Shown: one piece after another, positions 50,902 to 62,109 of the stretch | Layout: every line of letters starts with the position of its first letter | Position numbering within the stretch: position 1 is the first letter of the stretch | NCBI RefSeq assembly: GCF_000014045.1 | Contig: NC_008209.1 | Span: 4,069,098 to 4,133,097 of the forward strand | Source of the DNA: Roseobacter denitrificans OCh 114 | GTDB lineage: Bacteria > Pseudomonadota > Alphaproteobacteria > Rhodobacterales > Rhodobacteraceae | Reading direction: 5' to 3' | DNA length: 64,000 nucleotides | Made by a program: the position numbers and the translations under genes | The notes under the pieces: generated by a model | The model's input: only the letters and a program-made list of their open reading frames with translations | The model's database searches: none | What the model was told of the DNA's origin: nothing

Positions 50902-52143
50902 ATGACACAGATCTTCCCCAAGCTTGATATACCACAGACCATCGCCGCTGGCCCGGGCCCCGGAAATACCGACGAACGCGTGCTGGCGGCCTATGCCGGT
51001 GCCGGGCTTGCAGATCACATGCATGGCGATGTGTTGCGCGGCATGGTCGAATGCAAAAAGATGCTCCGCGCGGTCTGGGGCACTGAAAACATCCATACAT
51101 ATGGGGTCGCGGGGACAGGCTGGTCCGGCCTTGATGTGATGTTCAGCGGTGTGATGCCGGGCGACAAGGTGGTTATTTTCACCAATGGCACGTTTTCCGG
51201 CATCGACGGGCTGACCGTGCGCATGAAAGCGGCGACCAAAGACGAACTCGCAGCGGATTCGCTGAACCCACAAGCGGCATCGGTCGTCACCATTGAAGTG
51301 CCACACGGGCAATCCGTGACCGGTGACATCATCGAAGCGGCACTGGCAGAGCACAAACCCAAATGGGCCGCAATGGCACATTGGGAGACCGGATCGGGCC
51401 GCATCAACGACATCGCCGGTTTCAGCGCAGCCTGCGAAAAGCACGGTGCGATGGGCCTCGTGGACGCGGTGTCGTCTTTGGGCGTCGGTGATTTCCGGAT
51501 TGATGATTTTCCCGGCATCCATGGCTGGGCGTCCTGCCCGCAGAAAGGCATCTGCTGCCTGCCGCTGACCTATGCACCGGTGTCGTTTACGGATCGTTTC
51601 ATCGAAACGCTCAAGGCAACCGGCACGCGTACCTTTGTGCATCACCCCATCCTCGAAGCGCGCCACTGGGGCATCATCGACGGCAAGGATGTGGAAAAAG
51701 GCACTTACCACCGCACACATTCGGCTTATGCCGTTGCCGCATTCCATGAGGCGCTGCGGATCACTCTGGAACAAGGTGTTTCAGCGCGCGCCGAGGAGTA
51801 CGCCTTTCACGAAAGCGCGCTGCGCGCCGCCGTGGAGGCGATGGGCTGCAAGGTAACATCGAACATGACATCGCTCATCGTGCTGAACCTGCCGGATGAT
51901 CTGGCGGGGCGCGAAATGGAGCTGGTCCAGTCCTGCCGCGCGCAGAACTTCGGCATCTGGCCGACCCTGTCCGAACCCGTGCAGGTGCGCATCGGCATCC
52001 TGAACCTGCTGAACCGCGCAACGATCACGGACATCGCGCATCGTTTCGCCCAAGCCATTCGCGACATGGGTGGCAAGATTGAGCAGTCCAGCGTCGATAA
52101 CGCCCTGAATACTGTCTACGCCAAGGCAATCGCGGCCGAATAG
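50902..52143 (+). CDS. sgaA: Serine-glyoxylate aminotransferase
   Basis: This enzyme transfers the amino group of serine to glyoxylate, giving hydroxypyruvate and glycine, a core serine-cycle step. The 413-residue PLP enzyme has [14 protein letters not shown] and the [11 protein letters not shown] segment near the N-terminus, and [12 protein letters not shown] with the PLP lysine at about residue 215. I chose ATG 50902 with GGGAG ten bases upstream over the ATG at 50875. It is the first gene of a six-gene operon running to glyA. Confidence 0.95.
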   Translation: MTQIFPKLDIPQTIAAGPGPGNTDERVLAAYAGAGLADHMHGDVLRGMVECKKMLRAVWGTENIHTYGVAGTGWSGLDVMFSGVMPGDKVVIFTNGTFSGIDGLTVRMKAATKDELAADSLNPQAASVVTIEVPHGQSVTGDIIEAALAEHKPKWAAMAHWETGSGRINDIAGFSAACEKHGAMGLVDAVSSLGVGDFRIDDFPGIHGWASCPQKGICCLPLTYAPVSFTDRFIETLKATGTRTFVHHPILEARHWGIIDGKDVEKGTYHRTHSAYAVAAFHEALRITLEQGVSARAEEYAFHESALRAAVEAMGCKVTSNMTSLIVLNLPDDLAGREMELVQSCRAQNFGIWPTLSEPVQVRIGILNLLNRATITDIAHRFAQAIRDMGGKIEQSSVDNALNTVYAKAIAAE

Positions 52144-52183
52144 TCGCGCGCCCTGTCAAGCGTCCTTTGGAGGAGGAGAGACC

Positions 52184-53383
52184 ATGGATATCCACGAATA
52201 CCAAGCAAAGGAAATTCTCGCCAGTTTCGGCGTAGATGTTCCGCCCGGTGCGTTGGCCTACAGCCCTGAACAAGCGGCATATCGGGCGCGCGAACTTGGC
52301 GGGGACCGCTGGGTCGTCAAGGCGCAGGTGCACGCAGGTGGCCGCGGCAAGGCGGGCGGCGTGAAGGTGTGCGACAGCGACGTCGAGATTCACAAGACCT
52401 GCGAGGGCCTGTTTGGCCGCAAGCTGGTGACGCATCAGACCGGACCGGAGGGCAAGGGCATTTACCGCGTCTATGTCGAAGGTGCCGTGCCGATCGAACG
52501 CGAGATTTACCTCGGGTTCGTTCTGGACCGCACGTCGCAGCGTGTCATGATCGTCGCCTCTGCCGAAGGGGGCATGGAGATCGAGGATATCTCGGCCGAC
52601 AAGCCCGACAGCATTGTGCGCGACACCGTGGAACCGGCGGTTGGTCTGCAGGATTTCCAATGCCGCCAGATCGCGTTCAAGCTGGGCATTGATCCGGCCT
52701 TGACGCAGCGCATGGTGCGCACGTTGCAGGGCTGCTACCGGGCATTTCGCGAATATGACGCCACGATGGTCGAGGTCAATCCGCTCGTTGTGACCGGTGA
52801 CAATCGTATTCTGGCGCTGGATGCCAAGATGACCTTTGACGACAACGCGTTGTTCCGCCACCCACAGATCAGCGAATTGCGCGACAAATCGCAAGAGGAC
52901 CCGCGCGAAAGCCGGGCTGCCGATCGCGGTCTGTCCTATGTTGGCCTGGACGGCAATATCGGCTGCATCGTGAACGGGGCTGGCCTTGCCATGGCGACGA
53001 TGGACACGATCAAACTGGCCGGTGGGGAGCCTGCGAACTTCCTCGATATCGGTGGTGGGGCCACGCCCGAACGTGTGGCCAAGGCTTTCCGGCTGGTGCT
53101 GTCGGACAAGAGCGTGCAGGCGATCCTCGTCAATATCTTTGCGGGGATCAACCGCTGTGACTGGGTGGCCGAAGGCGTCGTGCAGGCCCTCAGGGAGGTG
53201 CAGGTCGATGTGCCCGTAATCGTGCGACTGGCCGGCACCAACGTGGAGGAAGGGCAGAAGATCCTCGCCCAATCCGGCCTGCCGATCATCCGTGCAACCA
53301 CATTGATGGAAGCCGCCGAGCGCGCGGTCGGTGCGTGGCAGAATGACCTTTCCCAAAATACCAAAGTGAGGCTTGCGACATGA
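52184..53383 (+). CDS. mtkA: Malate-CoA ligase, beta subunit
   Basis: The 399-residue ATP-grasp subunit of malate thiokinase makes malyl-CoA from malate, CoA and ATP. It begins [17 protein letters not shown] like succinyl-CoA synthetase beta, and shows [30 protein letters not shown] and [14 protein letters not shown]. Pairing with mtkB, in a serine-cycle operon, favours malate over succinate as substrate. GGAGGAGAG precedes the start. Confidence 0.94.
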   Translation: MDIHEYQAKEILASFGVDVPPGALAYSPEQAAYRARELGGDRWVVKAQVHAGGRGKAGGVKVCDSDVEIHKTCEGLFGRKLVTHQTGPEGKGIYRVYVEGAVPIEREIYLGFVLDRTSQRVMIVASAEGGMEIEDISADKPDSIVRDTVEPAVGLQDFQCRQIAFKLGIDPALTQRMVRTLQGCYRAFREYDATMVEVNPLVVTGDNRILALDAKMTFDDNALFRHPQISELRDKSQEDPRESRAADRGLSYVGLDGNIGCIVNGAGLAMATMDTIKLAGGEPANFLDIGGGATPERVAKAFRLVLSDKSVQAILVNIFAGINRCDWVAEGVVQALREVQVDVPVIVRLAGTNVEEGQKILAQSGLPIIRATTLMEAAERAVGAWQNDLSQNTKVRLAT

Positions 53384-54273
53384 GCATTTTTATTGATGCA
53401 AACACACCCGTCATCGTGCAGGGCATTACCGGCAAGATGGCGCGTTTTCACACGGCTGACATGATCGCCTATGGCACCAACGTCGTCGGTGGCGTGGTCC
53501 CCGGCAAGGGCGGCCAGACGGTTGAGGGCGTGCCGGTTTTCGATACAGTCGAGGACGCGGTTACCGCCACCGGGGCGGAGGCGTCGCTGGTTTTCGTCCC
53601 GCCGCCTTTTGCGGCTGACAGCATTATGGAAGCCGCAGATGCGGGAATTCAGTACTGCGTCTGCATCACGGACGGTATCCCCGCACAGGACATGATCCGT
53701 GTGAAACGCTATATGTACCGCTATCCAAAAGACCGCCGCATGGTGCTCACCGGACCGAATTGCGCTGGCACGATCAGCCCGGGCAAGGCGCTGCTGGGCA
53801 TCATGCCGGGGCATATCTATCTGCCCGGTCATGTGGGCATCATCGGACGCTCCGGCACGTTGGGCTATGAGGCCGCTGCTCAGCTCAAGGAACATGGGAT
53901 CGGCGTTTCAACCTCCGTCGGAATCGGCGGTGATCCGATCAACGGATCGTCCTTCCGGGACATCCTTGAGCGCTTCGAGGCCGATGATGAAACCCATGTG
54001 ATCTGCATGATCGGAGAGATCGGCGGGCCGCAGGAAGCCGAAGCCGCCGCCTACATTCGCGATCACGTCACCAAGCCGGTGATTGCCTATGTTGCAGGCC
54101 TGACTGCACCGAAAGGGCGCACCATGGGCCATGCGGGCGCGATCATCTCCGCCTTTGGAGAAAGTGCGAGCGAAAAGGTCGAAATCCTGTCGGCGGCAGG
54201 CGTCACGGTTGCCGAAAACCCGGCCGTCATTGGCGATACCATTGCCGGCGTCCTGAGGAAGGAGGCCGCATGA
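53380..54273 (+). CDS. mtkB: Malate-CoA ligase, alpha subunit
   Basis: The 297-residue CoA-binding subunit has [12 protein letters not shown] at the N-terminus (CoA site), [31 protein letters not shown] and the phosphohistidine motif GHAGAI (His251). Its start overlaps the mtkA stop by four bases. The malyl-CoA it produces is split by Mcl1. Confidence 0.94.
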   Translation: MSIFIDANTPVIVQGITGKMARFHTADMIAYGTNVVGGVVPGKGGQTVEGVPVFDTVEDAVTATGAEASLVFVPPPFAADSIMEAADAGIQYCVCITDGIPAQDMIRVKRYMYRYPKDRRMVLTGPNCAGTISPGKALLGIMPGHIYLPGHVGIIGRSGTLGYEAAAQLKEHGIGVSTSVGIGGDPINGSSFRDILERFEADDETHVICMIGEIGGPQEAEAAAYIRDHVTKPVIAYVAGLTAPKGRTMGHAGAIISAFGESASEKVEILSAAGVTVAENPAVIGDTIAGVLRKEAA

Positions 54274-55265
54274 TGAATGCGCCTGCGATCCTGAAGAACC
54301 GGCCGCGCGTGCTCGTCACACGTCGCTGGCCCGAAAGCGTTGAGGCACAACTGGCCGAACGGTTTGACACTGTGTTCAATGTCGATGACACGCCCATGAC
54401 CCCGGCAGAGTTTCGCGACGCGCTGACCCGGTTTGACGCGATCCTGCCCACGGTCACCGACAGGCTGACCACCGAGGCATTTGACATCTCATCGCCCAAG
54501 ACCCGTCTTCTGGCGAATTATGGCGTCGGGTTCAGCCATATCGACATCGCAGCCGCCAAGGCGCATGGCATTGCCGTGACCAATACGCCAGATGTGCTGT
54601 CCGAATGCACCGCCGATCTGGCGATGACCTTGCTTCTGATGGTGGCGCGGCGCGCCGGTGAAGGTGAACGGGAATTGCGGGCGGGCCAGTGGACCGGCTG
54701 GCGTCCGACGCATCTGGTGGGTTCCAAGGTCTCGGGCAAGACGCTGGGCATTGTCGGGTTCGGCCGCATCGGGCAGGCAATGGCACAGCGCGCGCATTTC
54801 GGGTTCGGCATGAAGATACTGGTTCAGAACCGCTCACGCGTGGCGCAGGAGGTGCTGGATCGCTATCAGGCCGTACAGGTCGACACATTGGATGATCTGC
54901 TGCCCGCATGCGATTTCGTGTCCATGCACTGCCCCGGCGGGGCGGAAAACCGCCACCTGATCAATTCCCGCAGGCTTGATCTGATGAAATCCGATGCCTT
55001 CCTGATAAACACCGCGCGGGGCGAGGTGGTTGATGAAAACGCGCTTGTGCAGTCGCTGACCTATGAGTGCATCGCAGGCGCGGGTCTGGATGTGTTCGAT
55101 GGTGAACCCAAGGTTTCACCGGCGCTTATGGAATTCGACAATCTGGTGCTCTTGCCGCATCTCGGCAGTGCGACCGCTGAAACCAGAACCGCGATGGGGG
55201 AACGCGTCCTGTCCAATGTGATCGCCTTTTTCGAGGGCAGCACACCAGCTGATCGGGTCGCGTGA
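54270..55265 (+). CDS. hprA: Hydroxypyruvate reductase (D-2-hydroxyacid dehydrogenase)
   Basis: The 331-residue enzyme reduces hydroxypyruvate to D-glycerate, the step before glycerate kinase. It has LANYGVGFSHIDI, the nucleotide motif GIVGFGRIGQAMA at about residue 157, the arginine segment NTARGEVVDE and the catalytic histidine in LLPHLGSAT. Glyoxylate reductase activity is also possible in this family. The ATGATG start overlaps the mtkB stop. Confidence 0.92.
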   Translation: MMNAPAILKNRPRVLVTRRWPESVEAQLAERFDTVFNVDDTPMTPAEFRDALTRFDAILPTVTDRLTTEAFDISSPKTRLLANYGVGFSHIDIAAAKAHGIAVTNTPDVLSECTADLAMTLLLMVARRAGEGERELRAGQWTGWRPTHLVGSKVSGKTLGIVGFGRIGQAMAQRAHFGFGMKILVQNRSRVAQEVLDRYQAVQVDTLDDLLPACDFVSMHCPGGAENRHLINSRRLDLMKSDAFLINTARGEVVDENALVQSLTYECIAGAGLDVFDGEPKVSPALMEFDNLVLLPHLGSATAETRTAMGERVLSNVIAFFEGSTPADRVA

Positions 55266-57880
55266 TGGCAGCTGCATTGGACACTCAGGCGGGCCCGGGC
55301 CCGGCATCGGATGCGGGCGATCTGTATCAGTGCCTGCGCGCGGCATGGTCCCGCGTATTGGAACGTCGCGCGCCGCAGCTTCTGGACGCAACGCAACAGG
55401 ATGGGGCGCAGTGGCACCGCGACCACTACGGCGATCATCTTCAGGCCAGTACCATCTGGTTTCACCTGCAGCAGGTTTTGAATGAGGTTCAGACCCTGCG
55501 CAGCCTCAGACAAGAAGCGACAAATGGAAAGTTACATGGCTTTGCAGAAGTCGTCGCAGACTGCCCGGAGGATCAGCGCGCGGCGATGAAGCGGCTGCTG
55601 CAGGATGGGCGCCTCAGTGTTGGCCCCACGATCACCGCGCATCCGACCGAAGCAAAGCGCGTGACCGTAATGGAAATTCACCGTCGGATTTATGCGCTGC
55701 TTTGTTGCGCGGACGACACGGCACGCCTTGCCGAGGTGAGCACATCGCTTGAGATGGAAATCGACCTGCTGTGGCTCACGGGTGAGCTACGGATGGAGCG
55801 CCCATCGCTCGCCGCCGAGGTAGAGTGGGGGCTGCAATTCTATGACGCGAGCCTCTTTGATGCCGTGCCCCGCCTGTTTCAGCGGTATCGCACCGCTGTC
55901 CGCTCGGCCTTTGGCGCTGAAGTCGATGATCATTGCTGTCTTCGCTTTCATTCCTGGATTGGCGGGGATCGCGACGGCAACCCCAATGTCACGGCCGAGG
56001 TGACACGTCAGGCGCTGGCCCGATCCCGTGAAATGGTCCTGAACGCCTATGTGCGCGCATTGGAAAAGATCGTGCCGCGGCTGAGCATCTCGACAAAAAT
56101 CGTACCGCTCCCTGCGGATCATCTCCAAGCGCTTGAACGCATTGTCGATCAACGCAGCACGGATGCCGAAAGCTGCAAGCAGCGCAACCCGAACGAGGTG
56201 TTTCGCCAGGCGGGTTTTGCGATCCGCGACGCGGTGGCTGCGGGCAGATACGCGCATATCTCTGACTTCCTTGCCGATTTGTCGGTTCTCGAAAACGCGT
56301 TGAACGCCATCGGCGCAACAGCGCTGGCCGGTCAACTGATCCGGCCCCTGCGCTGGCAAGCCACCACATTCGGCTTTCGGGGCCATACGCTCGACATTCG
56401 CCAGAACTCCGACGTGGTGACACGGACACTTCAGGCCGTCTGGGCCGCCGTTGACGCATCTCCCGAGCCGCTTGGCTCCGCGTGGTCCGAACGGTTGCAG
56501 CGCGAGGTGAGACAGGAAACGTTACCGACCCTTGACGGCCTCGAGCTGTCCGAAGAGGCCAGCGAGCTTCTGGCGCTGCTGGCGCTGGTGCGCGATGTGC
56601 ATGAGGGGTCTGACCCGGATGCGATCGGGCCTTTCGTTCTGTCCATGACGCGTTCTGCCGATGATCTTTTGGCGGTTCTGCTGCTTGCAAGATATGTGGG
56701 CTTTGATGCGCATCAACCCTCCCTGCGGGTTGTCCCCTTGTTCGAAACCATCGAGGATTTGCAGGCAGCGCCCGTGATCCTGCGCGATGTTTTGGCGGTC
56801 CCGATTGCCGCGCGCAGCATGAAATCATCCGGGGGCCGGATCGAGATCATGCTCGGCTATTCGGACAGCAACAAGGATGGTGGCTTCCTGTGCTCAAGCT
56901 GGTCGCTCGACCGGGCGCAACGGGCCATCACGCGAACGCTTGCACAGCAGGGCGCAACGCCGGTGTTCTTTCACGGTCGTGGCGGTTCGGTCAGCCGGGG
57001 CGGCGCGCCCACCGACCGCGCCATCGCCGCGCAGCCCTGCGGCACCCTGAACGGAGCATTGCGCCTGACCGAGCAGGGCGAGGTTGTCACGGCAAAATAC
57101 GCCAACGCGGACACGGCGGTGACACAGCTTGAACTGCTCGCCTCTTCGGTGTTGCGTCACAGTGCATCACCCCCCTTCGAAACCGTCGATCCCGAAGGCG
57201 AAGACGTGATGGAAACACTGTCGAGCCTCAGCCAGACCGCCTATCAGAACCTGCTGCGCCATCCCGGCTTCCTTGACTACTTCAATCAGGCCAGCCCCGT
57301 GAACGAACTTGCCCTGCTCAAGATCGGCTCGCGGCCCGCGCGCCGGTTCGGGGCGGCGTCACTGTCGGATTTGCGCGCCATCCCTTGGGTCTTTGCCTGG
57401 AGCCAGAATCGCCACATGATCAGCAGTTGGTACGGCTTCGGTCAGGCCATTCAGGATTTCCGCAGGGTGCGGGGGAGCGTCGGCGACGCTGCACTGGAGC
57501 GGATTTCGCGCAAGCTGCCCCTCTTTCAGCTTTGTCTCGATGAAATCGAAAAGTCGCTGATGTTGGTGCGGCTCGATATTGCGGAACTCTATGCCCGGCT
57601 GGTGTCTGATCGGGCGATGGCAGAGGATGTGTTCGGGCGTATCCGTGATGAATATAACCGGTCCGTGGATGCCATTGAAACGCTGACGGGTGCCCCACTT
57701 GGCACACGTTTCCCGAACGCGGCGGATCGCATCCACCGTCATGAGGACACGTTGCGCGCCGCGCATCATGCGCAAGTTGCGCTCCTGAAAGACGTGCGCG
57801 CAAGTGACGCGCAAACCGCACGCATTCGCCTGATGCAAAGCATGAACTGCATTTCCGCTGGTCTTGGCTGGACAGGTTAA
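55265..57880 (+). CDS. ppc: Phosphoenolpyruvate carboxylase
   Basis: This enzyme carboxylates PEP to oxaloacetate, the CO2-fixing step of the serine cycle. The 871-residue product has TITAHPTEAKRVTV (catalytic histidine), WIGGDRDGNPNVT, the GYSDSNKDGGF block near residue 538, FHGRGGSVSRGGAP and the C-terminal end NCISAGLGWTG (family consensus QNTG, here variant). The ATG at 55265 overlaps the hprA stop as TGATG; a GTG at 55262 is possible. Confidence 0.95.
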   Translation: MAAALDTQAGPGPASDAGDLYQCLRAAWSRVLERRAPQLLDATQQDGAQWHRDHYGDHLQASTIWFHLQQVLNEVQTLRSLRQEATNGKLHGFAEVVADCPEDQRAAMKRLLQDGRLSVGPTITAHPTEAKRVTVMEIHRRIYALLCCADDTARLAEVSTSLEMEIDLLWLTGELRMERPSLAAEVEWGLQFYDASLFDAVPRLFQRYRTAVRSAFGAEVDDHCCLRFHSWIGGDRDGNPNVTAEVTRQALARSREMVLNAYVRALEKIVPRLSISTKIVPLPADHLQALERIVDQRSTDAESCKQRNPNEVFRQAGFAIRDAVAAGRYAHISDFLADLSVLENALNAIGATALAGQLIRPLRWQATTFGFRGHTLDIRQNSDVVTRTLQAVWAAVDASPEPLGSAWSERLQREVRQETLPTLDGLELSEEASELLALLALVRDVHEGSDPDAIGPFVLSMTRSADDLLAVLLLARYVGFDAHQPSLRVVPLFETIEDLQAAPVILRDVLAVPIAARSMKSSGGRIEIMLGYSDSNKDGGFLCSSWSLDRAQRAITRTLAQQGATPVFFHGRGGSVSRGGAPTDRAIAAQPCGTLNGALRLTEQGEVVTAKYANADTAVTQLELLASSVLRHSASPPFETVDPEGEDVMETLSSLSQTAYQNLLRHPGFLDYFNQASPVNELALLKIGSRPARRFGAASLSDLRAIPWVFAWSQNRHMISSWYGFGQAIQDFRRVRGSVGDAALERISRKLPLFQLCLDEIEKSLMLVRLDIAELYARLVSDRAMAEDVFGRIRDEYNRSVDAIETLTGAPLGTRFPNAADRIHRHEDTLRAAHHAQVALLKDVRASDAQTARIRLMQSMNCISAGLGWTG

Positions 57881-57914
57881 GCCCGGACCGCTGTTTTAGA
57901 AAAGGATAAGAAAC

Positions 57915-59210
57915 ATGAACGCCCCCCACCGCGCCCCTGGCTTTTTCACGCAATCGCTGGCTGACAGCGATCCTGAGCTTTTCGGCTCGATCACGGATGA
58001 GCTGGGCCGCCAGCGTGACGAGATCGAGTTGATCGCGTCGGAAAACATCGTTTCTGCCGCCGTGCTTGAGGCGCAGGGCTCGATCATGACCAACAAATAC
58101 GCCGAAGGCTATCCCGGACGGCGCTATTATGGCGGCTGCCAGTTCGTCGATGTGGCCGAAAACCTCGCCATCGAGCGCGCCTGCAAACTCTTTGGCTGCG
58201 GCTTTGCCAATGTGCAGCCCAATTCCGGCAGCCAGGCCAATCAGGGCGTGTTCACTGCCCTATTGCAGCCCGGCGACACCATCCTCGGCATGAGCCTTGA
58301 TGCGGGCGGGCACCTGACGCATGGCGCCAAGCCCAACCAGTCCGGCAAGTGGTTCAACGCCGTGCAATACGGTGTGCGCCGCGAAGACAACCTGCTGGAT
58401 TATGACCAGGTCGAAGCGCTCGCCAAGGAGCATCAGCCCAAGCTGATCATCGCCGGCGGCTCGGCCATCCCGCGCCAGATCGACTTTGCCCGCATGCGTG
58501 AAATCGCCGATATGGTCGGGGCCTACCTGCACGTGGACATGGCGCATTTCGCAGGCCTCGTGGCGGCGGGCGAACACCCCAGCCCCTTCCCGCACGCCCA
58601 TGTGGCCACCACCACGACGCATAAGACCCTGCGCGGCCCGCGCGGCGGCATGATCCTGACGAACGACGAGGCACTGGCGAAAAAGTTCAACTCCGCCATC
58701 TTCCCCGGCATTCAGGGCGGCCCGCTGATGCATGTGATCGCTGCCAAGGCCGTGGCCTTTGGCGAGGCGCTGCGGCCCGATTTCAAATCCTACACCAAGC
58801 AGGTCATCGCCAACGCGCAGGCCCTGAGCGACCAGCTGATCAAGGGCGGGCTGGACACGATCACGCATGGCACCGACACCCATGTGGTGCTGGTCGACCT
58901 GCGCCCCAAGGGCGTGAAGGGCAATGCGACCGAAAAGGCGCTGGGGCGTGCGCATATCACCTGCAACAAGAACGGCGTGCCCTTTGATCCGGAAAAGCCG
59001 ATGGTGACCTCCGGCATCCGTCTGGGCAGCCCTGCCGGGACGACGCGCGGGTTCGGCGAGCCGGAGTTCCGCCAGATCGCCGACTGGATCATCGAAGTGG
59101 TCGACGGCCTCGCCGCCAACGGCGAAGACAACAACAGCGCCGTCGAAGCCAAGGTCAAAGCAGAAGTCGCACAACTCTGCGCAAGATTCCCAATGTATCC
59201 GAACCTGTGA
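57915..59210 (+). CDS. glyA: Serine hydroxymethyltransferase
   Basis: The 431-residue PLP enzyme adds the C1 unit of methylene-THF to glycine to make serine, the entry step of the serine cycle. It has [36 protein letters not shown], the PLP-lysine motif [13 protein letters not shown] (Lys237) and [21 protein letters not shown] precedes the start. It ends the operon, just before a strong bidirectional terminator. A housekeeping copy may exist elsewhere. Confidence 0.97.
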   Translation: MNAPHRAPGFFTQSLADSDPELFGSITDELGRQRDEIELIASENIVSAAVLEAQGSIMTNKYAEGYPGRRYYGGCQFVDVAENLAIERACKLFGCGFANVQPNSGSQANQGVFTALLQPGDTILGMSLDAGGHLTHGAKPNQSGKWFNAVQYGVRREDNLLDYDQVEALAKEHQPKLIIAGGSAIPRQIDFARMREIADMVGAYLHVDMAHFAGLVAAGEHPSPFPHAHVATTTTHKTLRGPRGGMILTNDEALAKKFNSAIFPGIQGGPLMHVIAAKAVAFGEALRPDFKSYTKQVIANAQALSDQLIKGGLDTITHGTDTHVVLVDLRPKGVKGNATEKALGRAHITCNKNGVPFDPEKPMVTSGIRLGSPAGTTRGFGEPEFRQIADWIIEVVDGLAANGEDNNSAVEAKVKAEVAQLCARFPMYPNL

Positions 59211-59243
59211 TGCCGCACGTTCGAGCAGCATGTAGGTTTAGAA

Positions 59244-59277
59244 AAAAGGCCCGGGGGAATATTCCCCCGGGCCTTTT
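59244..59277. terminator. Bidirectional Rho-independent terminator between glyA and gmaS
   Basis: A perfect 34-base palindrome has AAAAGGCCCGGGGGAAT arms, with a T-run after the stem on the plus strand and an A-run before it serving the minus strand. It lies between two convergent stops. Confidence 0.92.
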
Positions 59278-59297
59278 GTTGTTTGGTTCGTTAATCC

Positions 59298-60653
59298 TCA
59301 GATATCGAGGGTATGGTCGCGTTCCCACTCGGTGAAGTGGTTTGCGTAGTCACGCCACTCGCGATGCTTGAGCTTCAGGAACGCGCTGGTGAATTCCGCG
59401 CCCATGGCCTGTGTCAACACCTCGTCTTCTTCGAAGCGGCGCAGACCGTCCAGCATGTTGTGCGGCAAAGGTGGCGCATTCTTGACCTTGTGGCCCTCGG
59501 CAAACATGTCGATTTCCTGCGCTTCGCCGGGGTCTGCCTTGTTGCGGATCCCGTTCAGACCTGCGGCCATGATGACGGCTGGCATCAGGTAGGGGTTGGA
59601 TGATCCGTCCGGCAGACGCAGCTCCATCCGGCCACCGCCGGGCACGCGCACGAGGTGGGTGCGGTTGTCGCCAGCCCATGTGATCGAGGTCGGCGCCCAA
59701 CTGGACCCGGATGCTGTCGCCGGCGCGCCGATCCGCTTGTAGCTGTTGACCGAAGGACAACAGATCACGGTCAGGCCGCTGCCATGTTCGATCAGACCAC
59801 CAAGGAAGTGTTTGCCGGTTTCCGAGAGACCGTAGCGCCCGGTTGGTGTGTCATCATCGCCAGCAAAGAGGTTCGTCTTCGCATCATCGCCCATGGCATC
59901 CCAGGCCGAAATATGTGCGTGCAGGCCATTGCCGGTCAGATGTGGCAGGGGCTTGGGCATGAAACTGGCGCGCATGCCATGCTTTTCAGCGACGTATTTC
60001 ACCATGAATTTGAAGAAGCTGAGCTGATCCGCCATTTTCAGGACATCGTCGAAATCCCAGTTCATCTCCCACTGGCCATTGGCGTCTTCGTGGTCGTTCT
60101 GGTAGTTGCCCCAGCCCAGTTCCAGCATGTATTCGCTGATCTCACGGATCACGTGATAGTTGCGCATCATGGACTGCTGATCGTAGCAGGGCTTGGCGCG
60201 TGTATCGAGTTCGTCCGCCAGCGACCGCCCGTCCGGCGACAGAAGCGAAAACTCAGGCTCCACACCGATTTTGAAATGCAGGCCCAGTTCGGCGGCCTCA
60301 GCGATCTGCTTGCGCAGAACGTTGCGCGGCGCCTGAGCGGAGTATTCGCCTTTCATCACCGGGTTTCCGGGAACCCAGGCGATGTCAGGCTGCCAGGGCA
60401 CCTGCACCGCGCAGTCCGCATCCGGCAGGACCAGCATGTCGGGGTGCGCAGGTGTATAATCGAGACCGCCCGCGAAGCCGGCGAAACCGGCGCCGCCCTC
60501 CTGCATGCCCGCGATACCGCGCAGCGGAACAAGCTTGGTGCGCTGCGCGCCCAGCAAATCGGTGAAATTCACCATGAAATACTTGATGCCGCGCTCTTTG
60601 CCCCAGCTTTCAAGATCAACCTGTGATGTCTGAACCAATTGGTCTTTTGCCAT
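59298..60653 (-). CDS. gmaS: Gamma-glutamylmethylamide synthetase (glutamine synthetase-like)
   Basis: This GS-fold enzyme joins methylamine to glutamate with ATP, the first step of the N-methylglutamate pathway. The 451-residue product has the GS catalytic segments EPEFSLLSP, NGLHAHISAW, a GSGLTVICCPSVNSYKR loop and the substrate-binding MELRLPDGSSNPYL. GlnT-type glutamine synthetase is the close alternative; the neighbouring mgsABC genes and the C1 context favour gmaS. GGAGGA precedes the ATG. A terminator lies between mgsC and this gene, so it may be transcribed partly on its own. Confidence 0.85.
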   Translation of the reverse strand: MAKDQLVQTSQVDLESWGKERGIKYFMVNFTDLLGAQRTKLVPLRGIAGMQEGGAGFAGFAGGLDYTPAHPDMLVLPDADCAVQVPWQPDIAWVPGNPVMKGEYSAQAPRNVLRKQIAEAAELGLHFKIGVEPEFSLLSPDGRSLADELDTRAKPCYDQQSMMRNYHVIREISEYMLELGWGNYQNDHEDANGQWEMNWDFDDVLKMADQLSFFKFMVKYVAEKHGMRASFMPKPLPHLTGNGLHAHISAWDAMGDDAKTNLFAGDDDTPTGRYGLSETGKHFLGGLIEHGSGLTVICCPSVNSYKRIGAPATASGSSWAPTSITWAGDNRTHLVRVPGGGRMELRLPDGSSNPYLMPAVIMAAGLNGIRNKADPGEAQEIDMFAEGHKVKNAPPLPHNMLDGLRRFEEDEVLTQAMGAEFTSAFLKLKHREWRDYANHFTEWERDHTLDI

Positions 60654-60715
60654 GGGTTATTCTTCCTCCCAAATAAGTCTGTTGCAGTCCCGATGCTTAC
60701 CCAAGGAACTGTGAT

Positions 60716-60747
60716 AAAAAACGCGCAGGCCCGGATGGAGCTGCGCG
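60716..60747 (-). terminator. Rho-independent terminator after mgsC
   Basis: On the minus strand a CGCGCAG/CTGCGCG stem is followed by a run of T residues (TTTTTTAT). It lies 12 bases after the mgsC stop and 60 bases before gmaS, and would separate the two transcripts at least in part. Confidence 0.7.
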
Positions 60748-60758
60748 CTTTCTGTTTC

Positions 60759-62099
60759 TTAAAGCCCGGGTTTGCCGGGATACCATTCGGTGCCCGCCAG
60801 CGGCACACGCGCCATGGCTGCAGCTTCCATTGTCAGTGCACAAAGGTCCTCTGGTTCGAGGTTGTGCAGATGGTTATGGCCGCATGCCCGCGCGATGGTC
60901 TGCGCCTCAAGGGTCAAAACCTTGAGGTAGTTGCGCAGACGCCGACCGCCTTCGAGCGGGTCGAAGCGCGCCATCAGTTCCGGATCCTGGGTGGTGATGC
61001 CCGCCGGATCCTGACCTTCGTGCCAATCATCATAAGCCCCGGCCGTGGTGCCCAGCTTCTGGTACTCCGCTTCCCATTTCGGGTCGTTGTCACCGATTGC
61101 CACCATGGCGGCGGTGCCGATGGCCACAGCGTCCGCACCCAGCGCCAGCGCCTTGGCCACATCGGCCCCGGTGCGGATGCCGCCGGACACGACCAGCTGC
61201 ACTTCGCGGTGCAGGCCCTGATCCTGAAGCGCCTGAACGGCAGGGCGGATACAGGCCAGCGTCGGCAGCCCAACATGTTCGATGAACACGTCCTGCGTGG
61301 CGGCGGTGCCCCCCTGCATGCCGTCCAGCACCACGACATCCGCGCCCGCCTTGATGGCCAGGGTGGTGTCGTAATAGGGGCGGGTTCCGCCGACTTTCAC
61401 GTAGATCGGCTTTTCCCAGCCGGTGATCTCGCGCAGTTCAAGAATCTTGATCTCCAGATCGTCCGGCCCGGTCCAGTCCGGGTGGCGACAGGCGGAACGC
61501 TGGTCAATGCCCTGTGGCAGGTTGCGCATGGATGCCACGCGGTCAGAAATCTTTTGACCCAGCAGCATGCCGCCCCCGCCCGGTTTTGCGCCCTGACCTA
61601 CAACAACTTCGATCGCGTCGCAGCGGCGCAGATCGTCAGGATTCATGCCGTAACGTGAGGGCAGCACCTGATAGACCAGCTTGTTGGAATGGCCGCGCTC
61701 TTCCTCGGTCATGCCGCCGTCACCGGTGGTCGTGGAGGTGCCCGCCGCCGATGCGCCGCGGCCAAGGGCCTCTTTCGCGGGACCGGACAACGCGCCAAAG
61801 GACATGCCCGCGATGGTCACCGGAATGTCCAGTTCGATCGGTTTCTTGGCAAAGCGGGTGCCGAGCGTCACGCGGGTGTCGCATTTCTCACGGTAGCCTT
61901 CGAGAGCATAGCGCGAGATCGACGCGCCGAGAAACAGCAGGTCATCGAAATGCGGCACCCGGCGCTTTGCGCCACCGCCGCGAATATCGTAGATACCGGT
62001 GTCGGCAGCGCGGCGGATTTCCGCGTTGATCGGGTTGGTGAATGTGGCCGACTGGATCGGAACGGTCCGCGACACATATTTGCTCTGTTCGTCTTTCAT
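60759..62099 (-). CDS. mgsC: N-methylglutamate synthase subunit C (FMN glutamate synthase-like)
   Basis: The 446-residue product is like the FMN-containing synthase domain of glutamate synthase. It shows TIAGMSFGALSGPAKEALGRGA, GQGAKPGGGGMLLGQK, an IYVKVGGTRPYYD segment, DVVVLDGMQGGTAATQD and VSGGIRTGADVAKALALGADAVAIGTAAM. With MgsA and MgsB it converts gamma-glutamylmethylamide or methylamine plus glutamate to N-methylglutamate. The rhizobial glxD gene of unknown role has the same architecture and is the alternative name. Confidence 0.88.
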   Translation of the reverse strand: MKDEQSKYVSRTVPIQSATFTNPINAEIRRAADTGIYDIRGGGAKRRVPHFDDLLFLGASISRYALEGYREKCDTRVTLGTRFAKKPIELDIPVTIAGMSFGALSGPAKEALGRGASAAGTSTTTGDGGMTEEERGHSNKLVYQVLPSRYGMNPDDLRRCDAIEVVVGQGAKPGGGGMLLGQKISDRVASMRNLPQGIDQRSACRHPDWTGPDDLEIKILELREITGWEKPIYVKVGGTRPYYDTTLAIKAGADVVVLDGMQGGTAATQDVFIEHVGLPTLACIRPAVQALQDQGLHREVQLVVSGGIRTGADVAKALALGADAVAIGTAAMVAIGDNDPKWEAEYQKLGTTAGAYDDWHEGQDPAGITTQDPELMARFDPLEGGRRLRNYLKVLTLEAQTIARACGHNHLHNLEPEDLCALTMEAAAMARVPLAGTEWYPGKPGL

Positions 62100-62109
62100 G
62101 GCAATATCC